From a virus: 64,000 bases of DNA. How positions within the stretch are numbered: position 1 is the first letter of the stretch; every line of letters starts with the position of its first letter. Positions 36,757 to 48,458 of the stretch are shown in pieces. Position numbers and translations under genes: made by a program. Location of the stretch: positions 50,830-114,829 of the IMG/VR virus record IMGVR_UViG_3300025276_000024, one strand, 5' to 3'. The notes beneath the pieces are model-generated. The model had not been told where the DNA came from. It did not search any database and was given only the letters and a program-made list of their open reading frames with translations.

Positions 36757-38991
36757 ATGAGCATATTTATACAAGAAGTATTAAACTTACTTCAAAGAAA
36801 GAAAGTTAAAACATCAATTAATCTAAAGACAGATTACTTTGAGTTTGGAAGAAAGCAGCAAAGCACACTTAATACTGGTACTTCTTATGTTCCATCTATG
36901 GAACCATTTGCTATAAAAGCTCAGGATTTTGTATGTACAGTTACCAAAGGTCTTACAAAGACCATTGATGGATCAGGTACAGTTGATGTCTTTCCTATAT
37001 TTGCTACTACAGATGGTGTTTGTAGTTTAAAAGCATTGAAAGATAGTGTTATGACAATGAATGCTAACACAGTAACTGTTAATGCTAGTAATAAATTTTC
37101 AGCTAACTGGATTATACTTGGTGATATTTTAGAAGCAAGTGGTTCAACAGGAACAAGTGGCCAAGTATTACAAGTATCTGCTGCCGGTAAACCAGAATGG
37201 GCTACAGCATCAGGTAGTGGTACTGTTAAAGGAACAGGTACTGCTAATAATATTGCAATGTGGATAGATGCTAACACAATAGGTGATGCAGCTAAAGTAC
37301 CAATGATTGAATCAACAGCTGATAGTAAGAGCTTTTTAACTATTGGTGATGATCCAGAAACACAAACTACAATAGTAAAATCTATTTTACAGCTTGCAGG
37401 TCCAGTTTTAGATAAGTCTGGTAATCTAGGTACAGTTGGTCAAGTTTTAAAAGCAGATGGTAGTAGTAATGTAGGCTGGGCAACTCCAAGTGCACTACAA
37501 ACATATAAATTAACAGGAGATGTATCTGGTAGTACTAATTTTGCTGTTTCTTTAACTGAAAGTCCAAGTGGTGATATAGATAAAGTAGTTCTTATTGCTG
37601 GTTCTAATATTACACTTACTGACGATGGCTCTAATGGAGTAACTATTGCTTCTACTGCTGGTGGCGGTGGTGGTGGAACAGTAACAGATTTTTCTTCAAC
37701 AGTAGCTGGAGATGCATTAGATGTAACTGTATCTACCTCAACAACTACACCTGCCGCAGCATTTACATGGGCAGGATCTGAAGGACAATATATAAATGGA
37801 TTAGGAAATTTAATAACATTTCCTTCTATACCAGCTGTTAATTTTGTAAGTCTTACAACAAACAATACAAGTGGTGTAGCCACATTAGCAGCAGGTGTTT
37901 TAAATATACCTAATTATGCTAATACAGAATATACTTTAACAGTAAATGATGCAGCAGATGGTATTGCAACACTTACTGGTACTGTTTTTAACATACCTAC
38001 ACCAACTATACCTTTCAAAACCTTAACAACAAACAATACATCAGGTGCAGCTACTTTAGCTGGTGGGGTTTTAAATATTCCAAACTATGCTGTAGGTGGA
38101 GGTGGAACTGTAACTTCAGTATCATCTACTTTTGCAGGAACAGCATTCACATCAGAGGTTACTAATGCTTCAACTACTCCCGCAATTGCAATCACTGCAA
38201 ACGGAGCAAGTACTGATTATGTAAATGGAGAAGGTAACTTTATAGCTTTAAGTACATTACCTCAAGGTAGTGTAACAAGTGTTGGATTAGCAATGCCAGC
38301 AGCTTTTGCAGTTGCAGATTCACCAATAACTGGAAGCGGAACAATAACAGTATCAGGAGCAGGAGCAACAACACAATATGTAGACGGAACTGGAGCATTA
38401 CAAACATTCCCAGCAATTCCAGCAGCATTTACTGGTTGGAAACTTAATGGTGATACAGGCTCTGCACAAGAGATTTTATCTGGTGAAACTGCATCAATAC
38501 TAGGGGGTGTTGGTATATCAACTACAGCAGCTCTTACAGATAAAGTAACAGTTGATTTAGATAATACAGCTGTAACGCCAGGTACTTATACTAATACGGA
38601 ATTAACCGTAGATCAACAAGGTAGAATAACAGATGCAAAAAGTGGAGATGCTTCTATACCATATTTAACTTATGTGGCTCTATGGAATGTTGTGAAAGGT
38701 GTTGGATTTACTATAAAGGTATTAGAAAACACTACCGGTTTAACTTTTGCATGGAGTGATAATAATTTAGGTACACTTAATATAACTCCAAGTGGAACAC
38801 TAGAAGGTTATGAAGAAGTATGGGTATTAGTTAATGGTTCATGTGGAACTAGAGAACTTCCAGCACAAGTCTTCTTTAAAGAAATAGTTGGAGGTAAAGT
38901 AGCCTTGGAAGTTTTAGATAAAGATTTTAATTTACAAAATTATGGTGTTAATGATGGTAACGTTGAATTAAGATACTATAAAGCTAAATAA
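36757..38991 (+). CDS. Tail/head fibre protein B (744 residues) with internal repeats
   Basis: The N-terminus (MSIFIQEVLNLLQRKKVKTS... AIKAQDF) parallels that of the 396-residue fibre, and the C-terminal YVALWNVVKG... LENTTG domain does too. Between them are fibre repeats: a 23-residue unit LTTNNTSGxATLAxGVLNIP + NYA occurs twice, and blocks starting GTVT(D/S) or GSVTS and ending in (Y/V)(I/V)NGxGxL or YVDGTGAL occur three times. A Gly run (GGGGGTVTD) marks a hinge. Repeat copy number probably varies between relatives. It is the last gene of the cassette, ending 3 bases from the convergent minus-strand block. Confidence 0.8.
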   Translation: MSIFIQEVLNLLQRKKVKTSINLKTDYFEFGRKQQSTLNTGTSYVPSMEPFAIKAQDFVCTVTKGLTKTIDGSGTVDVFPIFATTDGVCSLKALKDSVMTMNANTVTVNASNKFSANWIILGDILEASGSTGTSGQVLQVSAAGKPEWATASGSGTVKGTGTANNIAMWIDANTIGDAAKVPMIESTADSKSFLTIGDDPETQTTIVKSILQLAGPVLDKSGNLGTVGQVLKADGSSNVGWATPSALQTYKLTGDVSGSTNFAVSLTESPSGDIDKVVLIAGSNITLTDDGSNGVTIASTAGGGGGGTVTDFSSTVAGDALDVTVSTSTTTPAAAFTWAGSEGQYINGLGNLITFPSIPAVNFVSLTTNNTSGVATLAAGVLNIPNYANTEYTLTVNDAADGIATLTGTVFNIPTPTIPFKTLTTNNTSGAATLAGGVLNIPNYAVGGGGTVTSVSSTFAGTAFTSEVTNASTTPAIAITANGASTDYVNGEGNFIALSTLPQGSVTSVGLAMPAAFAVADSPITGSGTITVSGAGATTQYVDGTGALQTFPAIPAAFTGWKLNGDTGSAQEILSGETASILGGVGISTTAALTDKVTVDLDNTAVTPGTYTNTELTVDQQGRITDAKSGDASIPYLTYVALWNVVKGVGFTIKVLENTTGLTFAWSDNNLGTLNITPSGTLEGYEEVWVLVNGSCGTRELPAQVFFKEIVGGKVALEVLDKDFNLQNYGVNDGNVELRYYKAK
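37852..37920 (+). repeat. Fibre repeat unit, copy 1
   Basis: 69 bases coding LTTNNTSGVATLAAGVLNIP plus NYA. Copy 2 at 38023-38091 is the same length and differs mainly at synonymous and conservative sites. Confidence 0.8.
38023..38091 (+). repeat. Fibre repeat unit, copy 2
   Basis: 69 bases coding LTTNNTSGAATLAGGVLNIP plus NYA; in-frame duplicate of 37852-37920, about 170 bases downstream. Confidence 0.8.
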
Positions 38992-38994
38992 ACT

Positions 38995-39387
38995 TTATAT
39001 CTGATCATTGACATTACGATTTCTATTATACTGTTCAACTGCATAGTCTTTATAGTATTGTGAATCTTCATTAAGAGGTTTGTTTTCTTCTAATTCCTTT
39101 TGTAGGCAGGCAAGTGCACGCCAAGCTACTTTAGCAGTATGACGAATTCCATCCTCATCAACGGTCCCGGCATCAATAAGATGTCTAGTCAATGCATCAA
39201 AATCATCATTGGATTTATTACGATCCCAATGTAGTGGTTTATCAGGATGATGTTGTTTATTCCCTTGTAACGAAACACGTGCTATTTCCATTATAGCATC
39301 TGGGAAGTATTTTAGTACACCAGAAAATACTGGGGTATCTTTTCTATCTTTAGCTTTATTCATAAATATCCATTCTTTTTTTATCAT
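38995..39387 (-). CDS. dATP/dGTP diphosphohydrolase-like protein (DUF5664-type)
   Basis: 130 residues. The pattern FPDAIMEIARVSLQGNKQH...W...DALTRHL + DxxHxAKVAWRALACL fits the small all-helical domain annotated DUF5664 / dGTP-diphosphohydrolase N-terminal (MazG-like superfamily), in which acidic and His residues bind metal and nucleotide. A role in trimming dNTP pools is inferred. The first ATG overlaps the stop of an upstream mini-gene (ATGA); an internal ATG at 39363 is possible. It is the last gene of the minus-strand block and converges with the fibre gene with no terminator visible between. Confidence 0.6.
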   Translation of the reverse strand: MIKKEWIFMNKAKDRKDTPVFSGVLKYFPDAIMEIARVSLQGNKQHHPDKPLHWDRNKSNDDFDALTRHLIDAGTVDEDGIRHTAKVAWRALACLQKELEENKPLNEDSQYYKDYAVEQYNRNRNVNDQI

Positions 39388-39473
39388 TTTAATTTTGCAT
39401 TACAATTTAGACATTTTAATTTAGGTAAGAGGTTATGTACTCCACAAGCTTTACATTGTATGTGTTTTTCCAC
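39384..39473 (-). CDS. 29-residue zinc-ribbon mini-protein
   Basis: A GTG-started frame ends in ATGA overlapping the next gene. The product has CKACGVHNLLPKLKCLNC: two CxxC knuckles 12 residues apart, a minimal zinc ribbon, with a basic tail. The coupled stop/start and the four well-spaced Cys support it; the short length and GTG start weaken it. No function is known; small zinc ribbons often bind nucleic acid. Confidence 0.45.
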   Translation of the reverse strand: MEKHIQCKACGVHNLLPKLKCLNCNAKLK

Positions 39474-39501
39474 TTTGAATCTTTTTTATAAGGTTTATTT
39501 A

Positions 39502-39558
39502 TAAGGGGAGCCAGAACCCAAGAATACAAAAACTCAGGTCCCGGTTGGTTACTCCTTA
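39502..39558. other. Imperfect long hairpin / open segment of uncertain nature
   Basis: Arms starting TAAGGGGAG and ending ACTCCTTA pair imperfectly across about 57 bases. The minus strand here also stays open in a frame with no usual start (NQPGPEFLYSWVLAPL...), running into the zinc-ribbon gene region. It could be a structured RNA, the remnant of a small gene, or a peptide gene with a rare start. It looks too ordered for neutral spacer. Confidence 0.35.
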
Positions 39559-39590
39559 CTTATTTAAGTTGTTATGACTGCTTATATATA

Positions 39591-39627
39591 AGAAAAAGAT
39601 AGCTAATAAGAATACTATAGCTATCTT
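39591..39627 (-). terminator. Rho-independent terminator after the DUF932-like gene
   Basis: On the minus strand AAGATAGCT, a 14-base loop and AGCTATCTT form a perfect 9-bp stem followed by TTTCT, giving a T-run of five from the stem end. The hairpin starts at the stop codon of the 291-residue gene, so it should end the polB-groL-DUF932 transcript. Confidence 0.75.
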
Positions 39628-40502
39628 CACCAATCACTATCTAAAAATACATTTTCAATTAATTGTGTATCTGTAATGTCTTCATCAACTTCCACAACTT
39701 CAACTTCTGTCTCACTAGAAACTTTAGTTTTTTCATTCATTACTTTACCGTGTACAGTTGTACTTAGGCATTCAGCAACAATAAAATCATGAAAGTTTTG
39801 ACTATCAGATAACCAGTATCTTGGATGGGCCTTCTTTAAAGCATGTGTAACATGATTATAAAATGTCCAACAATTATCTGGATCAGTACCATAATGAAAA
39901 GATGGCTTTTCTAATTCAGCTTTAATAATAGATGTTTGTTGAGAATCAATAAGTTCTTCCTGGACAAACATTCTACCTACTAGTTCTGCTTGTTCTCTTT
40001 GTGTAAGTTCAACACACTTCATAGCATCTCTATCTTTCAGTATACGTTTATAATACTTCTCAGCATTTTTAACTTGATCTGAAATATTCATATGACAATC
40101 TAAATTAGCAGTGCCAGTATGCTTTCTTTTGAAATTCATCATGTCTCCGGCAATCATACCATTATAACATACTCTAACATAGGCCCCAATTGCGCATTGG
40201 AATTTAGCTAGTTTATTATATGAATTGGTCCAGGCAAACATCATACCCATTTCTGTTTCATTAATGATATTTTCATCATCACTTCTACTTGGATAGATAT
40301 GATATATACCCTGTGCAATCTGGGCATTCATGTTTGCTCTATATATTTCTCTTTGAACAGTAAATCCACTCTTCTTGAGTAGCTTTAAAGTATTGTCAAT
40401 CACTTCTTTATGAGTAACAACTGTATATGTCTTACCGTGATTTGGTAAGGGTGCATTTTCTAAATAAGACCTGGTGGTCTCTGATGGTTTTTTATGTCCC
40501 AT
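39627..40502 (-). CDS. DUF932-like phage protein
   Basis: 291 residues. MFAWTNSYNKLAKFQCAIGAYVRVCYNG followed by a second block resembles DUF932 (phage/plasmid-like protein), where an S/TNS motif and a C(T/Y)NGL turn recur. The C-terminus is acidic (VEVVEVDEDITD). DUF932 proteins lie near replication and recombination genes of many phages, with no firm function. A 66-base gap separates it from groL. Confidence 0.6.
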   Translation of the reverse strand: MGHKKPSETTRSYLENAPLPNHGKTYTVVTHKEVIDNTLKLLKKSGFTVQREIYRANMNAQIAQGIYHIYPSRSDDENIINETEMGMMFAWTNSYNKLAKFQCAIGAYVRVCYNGMIAGDMMNFKRKHTGTANLDCHMNISDQVKNAEKYYKRILKDRDAMKCVELTQREQAELVGRMFVQEELIDSQQTSIIKAELEKPSFHYGTDPDNCWTFYNHVTHALKKAHPRYWLSDSQNFHDFIVAECLSTTVHGKVMNEKTKVSSETEVEVVEVDEDITDTQLIENVFLDSDW

Positions 40503-40568
40503 ATTATAAACTTTTAAGGTGTAAATATAATAAATTAATCTGACACAGCAAATTTATTATAATAAAAA

Positions 40569-44196
<3,628 letters not shown>

Positions 44197-44220
44197 ATTT
44201 ATCTTCTAATTTTTATAGCC

Positions 44221-44250
44221 AAAAAAAGCCCAAATTAATGAGCTTTTTTT
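44221..44250. terminator. Terminator upstream of polB
   Basis: AAAAAAAGC and GCTTTTTTT form a perfect 9-bp stem with a 12-base loop. The A and T runs make it work on either strand; given gene direction it should end the transcript of the 140-residue gene, so polB needs its own promoter in the 25 bases after it or read-through. Confidence 0.7.
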
Positions 44251-44273
44251 AAGTCAATAGAGTCAACCACGAA

Positions 44274-44696
44274 CTACTGACCTGGAACTATAAGGTTGGA
44301 TACTTTTGTTTCTTTTACATCAACTGCAAGATAAGCATCATAATCAAAATCCTTAGCATTTACTGCAAATGTATGAATGAATGAATCTATATCACTTTTA
44401 TCTGATAAATAGAATTCTGAAAATGTGTCTACTAATCTTCTTTCTTCTTTAACTGTTTTACCAGTCTGTTGATTAGGTTGTTTTAATCTAATAGGTTCTC
44501 CGTCATCATTCAATCTAGGAACCATGTGGTAAGATTGTTTCATAACCTTACTAATTACAGCTAAGATGCCTGACGCAGGGTCAAACATAGCTTCAACATA
44601 TGGTGAGTCAATGCTCACAGGAATTAACGTAAATGATTTAGCATTTCTAAATGTAGAATTTACTAACATCATATTTTGTCCAATTGGTTTTTGCAT
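44274..44696 (-). CDS. 140-residue protein, unknown
   Basis: No family recognised. Mixed alpha/beta composition: an N-terminal block with NSTFRNAKSFTLIPVSIDSP and a charged middle (KTVKEERRLVDTFSEFYL). It ends before a terminator and precedes polB, so a replication accessory role is possible by position only. Upstream on the minus strand lies TTTGACAAAATAAAATACAT, AT-rich but too close to the ATG to be a normal promoter. Confidence 0.7.
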   Translation of the reverse strand: MQKPIGQNMMLVNSTFRNAKSFTLIPVSIDSPYVEAMFDPASGILAVISKVMKQSYHMVPRLNDDGEPIRLKQPNQQTGKTVKEERRLVDTFSEFYLSDKSDIDSFIHTFAVNAKDFDYDAYLAVDVKETKVSNLIVPGQ

Positions 44697-44704
44697 AATG
44701 TATT

Positions 44705-45280
44705 TTATTTTGTCAAATATATGGAACTATTTTTTAATAATTGAGTGATAACGTGATTATTATCAATCAAAGTTTCTTTGTCAAGATCAGGTGGTGTACA
44801 TACTTCATATATATCAGCTATAAATTCTATATCTACACCTAGTTTTTCTGCATATTCTTCATGGACACCTTCAGGGGTCAAAAAGCCTTCTACATACTTA
44901 CTAATTTTATCTTGTTTACCAAAGAAATCTATTATACTGATCTTACTATCTAAACTGAATTGAGAATATTTACCATTGATAAACTTTTTCACATCAGATT
45001 TAAAAGAACTAAAATCATAAATAAATAACTGAGAGTTTTCACTTAACTGTATTGCATCTTCAAAGAAAGGATTACTTAACAAATTATCCTTAGCAAATTT
45101 ATCAAAGACTTTAGTCTTCTTGGTTTTATATTGACATAGAAACTTGTTGTCACTAGGTGAATAGACATTATCCCATGCCACATACGTTTGTATAGGGACA
45201 TGGGTAATACCTTTCCTAATCTTTAGTAAAGGATAAAGAAATACTTTGCTTTTTTGAAAATACTCTGTATAAACACCCAT
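44705..45280 (-). CDS. 191-residue protein, unknown
   Basis: No domain recognised. The N-terminal half has a strand-rich pattern (KVFLYPLLKIRKGITHVPIQ, KFLCQYKTKK) and the C-terminal half is helical and acidic (GVHEEYAEKLGVDIEFIADI). It begins 1 base after the PD-(D/E)XK nuclease gene stop, so it belongs to that operon. Confidence 0.7.
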   Translation of the reverse strand: MGVYTEYFQKSKVFLYPLLKIRKGITHVPIQTYVAWDNVYSPSDNKFLCQYKTKKTKVFDKFAKDNLLSNPFFEDAIQLSENSQLFIYDFSSFKSDVKKFINGKYSQFSLDSKISIIDFFGKQDKISKYVEGFLTPEGVHEEYAEKLGVDIEFIADIYEVCTPPDLDKETLIDNNHVITQLLKNSSIYLTK

Positions 45281-45281
45281 A

Positions 45282-46271
45282 CTATAATTTAACCTTTTTC
45301 ACTAGTAATTCATAAGGCAATGAATAGTTTTTCTCTGTATAATGATAATTTGCAGTCTTTAATACACCACCTAAACCTTCCGCCCAGTTAGACATAGATT
45401 CTTGTGAAACATCAAATACATAAACTTGATTATATTTATCAATAACAATAAACTTAAACTCTATAGTATAATCATCTCTATCATCTCCAAGAGAATCATA
45501 TACCATTTTAGAATATATAGCCGCTTGTAACCAATAGTTATAAAAATCAACACTTTCAGCAAATTTATCTACTGTTTTACCTGATGTTTTCAAGTCACAA
45601 ATTGTAACTGTCTTTGTCTCAGTGTCAACTGTATAATAATCAACATAACCATGTAGACCAAAAGCAAATGTATCTAAATCAGATTTAAGATACTGTTCTG
45701 CATATGTAGTTATTGGATCTAAATCAAAGTCAGTTTGCTCATTTTTAAATAGCTTCATGACCTCTTCATTAGATTTAATTACCTCAGCTTTAGCTGTACA
45801 ATCTAATAAAGTATCTTGGTTAATAACATCTATAGAAGTGTTAGATAAAAATTCCCAATAAGGTTCATTATCTAATGTTCTAACTTTAGCTATTCTAGCC
45901 TCATCTGCTTTTAGAGATTGATATAAATTAAACTCTATTAAAGAGTCAAGTATTACTTTGTCATCTACATCAGCAAGCTTTACAGCTTTAGTATGCAATG
46001 ACATGTTTTTTAGTATCTTTCTAACACTATCTGATGGTGCTTTACCGGGTACTACGTTAAACTTATCATTTAAGTTCTCAGGTTCAAACACTAAACAATG
46101 TACAAGTTTACCTTCTACTAAATGTTTATCAGTTCTGATCTCACGATCTTGTAATATATAGTCCTTATAAAATAAGGATGGTGAAAACAATAATTTATTA
46201 AGGGAAGAATAGCTAAATGCAAATTTCTTGTTTGCATAAAACGTTTCTTCCCTTTGGAGATTTCTATTCAT
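45282..46271 (-). CDS. PD-(D/E)XK exonuclease-like protein (RecB/Cas4-type)
   Basis: 329 residues. FSYSSLNKLLFSPSLFY is the opening helix typical of RecB-like/DUF3799 nucleases; H58-type region GKLVHCLVFEPE follows. The metal site is GYVDYYTVDTETKTVTICDLKTSG, with Asp on the first strand and D-L-K on the second, then the QAAIYSKMVY helix (Q-x3-Y motif). Such nucleases resect DNA ends in recombination or repair. It overlaps the end of the upstream 380-residue gene by 8 bases. Confidence 0.85.
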   Translation of the reverse strand: MNRNLQREETFYANKKFAFSYSSLNKLLFSPSLFYKDYILQDREIRTDKHLVEGKLVHCLVFEPENLNDKFNVVPGKAPSDSVRKILKNMSLHTKAVKLADVDDKVILDSLIEFNLYQSLKADEARIAKVRTLDNEPYWEFLSNTSIDVINQDTLLDCTAKAEVIKSNEEVMKLFKNEQTDFDLDPITTYAEQYLKSDLDTFAFGLHGYVDYYTVDTETKTVTICDLKTSGKTVDKFAESVDFYNYWLQAAIYSKMVYDSLGDDRDDYTIEFKFIVIDKYNQVYVFDVSQESMSNWAEGLGGVLKTANYHYTEKNYSLPYELLVKKVKL

Positions 46272-47406
46272 TTACTATCATTTTATTAGTTAGTTCTTCA
46301 TTAATATATAATGAATCTAAGTCTACTTTAAAGACTTGAGCTTCTGGGCCAACTGAACTATTAAGAAATGTTGAATGAAGCTTTTCCCGTGTGGTATCTA
46401 CAGCAAATTTAGTTAATTTTCTATCAGCGGCCAAAAGGTTTAAGTAATTATTAAATGAATAAATGGTCTGACTAGTGTGGTTACCTTCATATTTTCTCAT
46501 TCTTTTTCTAAAAGCTTTTACATTAACTGTATTCCAATTAGTAGTATTTTTCATCCAATCAAAATTCCAATAATATATACCAGAAACTACATCAAAAGAC
46601 TTATCAATATTACAATTAGCTAGCATCTCTAATGCAAGAGATCTATTTTCTATATCACTACTCATAATCATTTTTTCAACTTCAGCTAATTTATCAGATT
46701 CAAGTACAGCAAGATCCTCATCTATTAGATTACATACATTTGTATCAAGTATAAGTGTAGAATTAATATTTGTTAATCTAGCATAATTTGCAAAGTTTTC
46801 AGGTGTTAAAACAAAATCATGGTTTGGTCTGTCACGTAAATTTGTATCTAAATAGTTTTGTATAATATCATGATACTTTTCTACTGCAGCACTAGCATTC
46901 CAATTTTTATTATTCTTGAATAAGACTACTGAGTTTCTATCTGCTTGAGTCATAAAGTCTCTTAGGACAATTAAAGCTGATTCAGATAATAAATCTAAGT
47001 CTTTTAAATGCTTAAATATATTATAGTTCTCTATAAAACTTATTGAAGAATTCCATTCTCTAAGGATAAGCTTATCAAAAAATCTCATAGATACTATATG
47101 TATATCAGCTTTATTAGGATCTCTAATAACTTTACATTTATATTTATCTTTCAGTAAATCTACCTTTTGTCTAGGTAAATCTAATTTTGGATATCTATAT
47201 ACTTTTTTATCTTGAAAGTCTGTTTTATCAGTTAATGTAGGAATACCCAAATGTTTTAAATCATCCGTTGTAACTTCCCAACCATTACCTACAAACAGAT
47301 GCATATTATCACTTAAACTCCAAGTGATTGCATCTCCCATAAGTTGACCATTAGCATCTATATGTTTATCCTCTATGTTAATCTGTATTTGATATTTCTT
47401 TTTCAT
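46264..47406 (-). CDS. 380-residue unknown protein, likely paralogue of its upstream neighbour
   Basis: No known domain. An N-terminal block YRYPKLDLPRQKVDLLKDKY... ADIHIVS parallels FILPKCSVSQDRLKAALKEH... ADLVIGH in the 359-residue gene just upstream. A later block (ENRSLALEML...) also parallels (EDSAVALKVV...). The two genes overlap by 29 bases. Placed between the MoxR-VWA pair and a nuclease. Function unknown. Confidence 0.7.
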   Translation of the reverse strand: MKKKYQIQINIEDKHIDANGQLMGDAITWSLSDNMHLFVGNGWEVTTDDLKHLGIPTLTDKTDFQDKKVYRYPKLDLPRQKVDLLKDKYKCKVIRDPNKADIHIVSMRFFDKLILREWNSSISFIENYNIFKHLKDLDLLSESALIVLRDFMTQADRNSVVLFKNNKNWNASAAVEKYHDIIQNYLDTNLRDRPNHDFVLTPENFANYARLTNINSTLILDTNVCNLIDEDLAVLESDKLAEVEKMIMSSDIENRSLALEMLANCNIDKSFDVVSGIYYWNFDWMKNTTNWNTVNVKAFRKRMRKYEGNHTSQTIYSFNNYLNLLAADRKLTKFAVDTTREKLHSTFLNSSVGPEAQVFKVDLDSLYINEELTNKMIVNE

Positions 47407-48457
47407 TGGTTTTTTTTAAATATTGTTGATATTCTTTTTTCACAGCTACTTTAAATGTATAAAGATCTCTGTTATGAATGCTTATCTCTCTTCTTACTAT
47501 AGGTTCTAGATATCTGAATGTTGTTTTACACAACTTATCATTTTCTTCTAACCATAATATCATATCCTGTGCACTCTTCCGGTTAAAACTTTCAAAATTA
47601 GAAGCTTCAATCCAGTACTTAAGATCTTTATCTCTAGCATCTGCATAGGTTATACTACTACAATCTTGTGCAAATTGCCACAGTAAATGATAGTTTGTTT
47701 TATAATCTATAGTAGGAACAACTTTAAGAGCTACAGCTGAATCTTCACTATAACGTGAGGAATCCAATTGAACTTTAAGATCTGCTAGCAATTGTTCATC
47801 AAGAACCATTTTGCTAGCTGAACTATGTAACACGGTCTCTGGGTCAACAACACTTAAATCTGTTGTATCTATAAGATGTGCTAAGTTTAGTGCCATACCT
47901 GTGATCATCCATACATCATATACACTGCTTTCTATATCTAAATCATAGTATCTTACTTTATCTGTTAACCTGTTGGTTATTAAAGTTGGGATACCTGAGT
48001 TATAAATTGCCATTTCCATAGGATGAGTAGCTGATTCTCTACCTTCAGTAGTTTCATAATTCCATAACTTTGCCATCATAAGAGTACTAGGTATATTATC
48101 CCCATTACTTATCTTATCATGTGGCGTTATATCATCATGACCTATAACTAAGTCTGCTAATTCAAAATCATTAGTCACAGTTATACTATGCTCTTTAAGA
48201 GCTGCTTTTAACCTATCTTGTGATACACTACACTTAGGTAATATAAAAGCTTTCTTTTTAGTTCTAAAAGTTTGGTCATCTTCTGTAGGGACTGTTAATA
48301 TACTGTGTATTTTTTCATATGTTGTTTGATCTTCAGTGCATAATACTTTAGATACCTCACTTGAACTAGAGATGACACCATTCATGGTATCATTCTCTAA
48401 TCCAAAATGAGCTAAAGCATCAGCATTGTAATCTTGATATACTGATTTGTTTGCCAT
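47378..48457 (-). CDS. 359-residue unknown protein, likely paralogue of the 380-residue neighbour
   Basis: See the paired gene at 46264. Features here: a Ser-rich N-terminal part, the block KKKAFILPKCSVSQDRLK at about residue 67, and a helical C-terminal half rich in Trp/Tyr/Asp. It begins one base after the MoxR-like gene's stop, so it is probably made together with it and may be a client or adaptor of the ATPase. Confidence 0.7.
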   Translation of the reverse strand: MANKSVYQDYNADALAHFGLENDTMNGVISSSSEVSKVLCTEDQTTYEKIHSILTVPTEDDQTFRTKKKAFILPKCSVSQDRLKAALKEHSITVTNDFELADLVIGHDDITPHDKISNGDNIPSTLMMAKLWNYETTEGRESATHPMEMAIYNSGIPTLITNRLTDKVRYYDLDIESSVYDVWMITGMALNLAHLIDTTDLSVVDPETVLHSSASKMVLDEQLLADLKVQLDSSRYSEDSAVALKVVPTIDYKTNYHLLWQFAQDCSSITYADARDKDLKYWIEASNFESFNRKSAQDMILWLEENDKLCKTTFRYLEPIVRREISIHNRDLYTFKVAVKKEYQQYLKKTNEKEISNTD

Positions 48458-48458
48458 T

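Noticed and set aside
37440-37883. Antisense frame in the large fibre gene
   Set aside because: Pro/Val/Leu-rich shadow of the repeat region.
37801-38420. Possible CRISPR-like array
   Set aside because: Repeats are in frame with the fibre gene and encode protein repeats; no uniform direct repeats with unique spacers.
39502-39558. Degenerate tRNA
   Set aside because: A GGTTC-like stretch was seen, but acceptor and anticodon arms do not pair.
44274-44696. GroES-like co-chaperonin for the phage GroEL
   Set aside because: Length is close, but no mobile-loop or GroES barrel motifs are visible.
44700-44730. TTTGACA box upstream of the 140-residue gene as a promoter
   Set aside because: Only about 20 bases before the ATG, so no room for a -7 box and start site.
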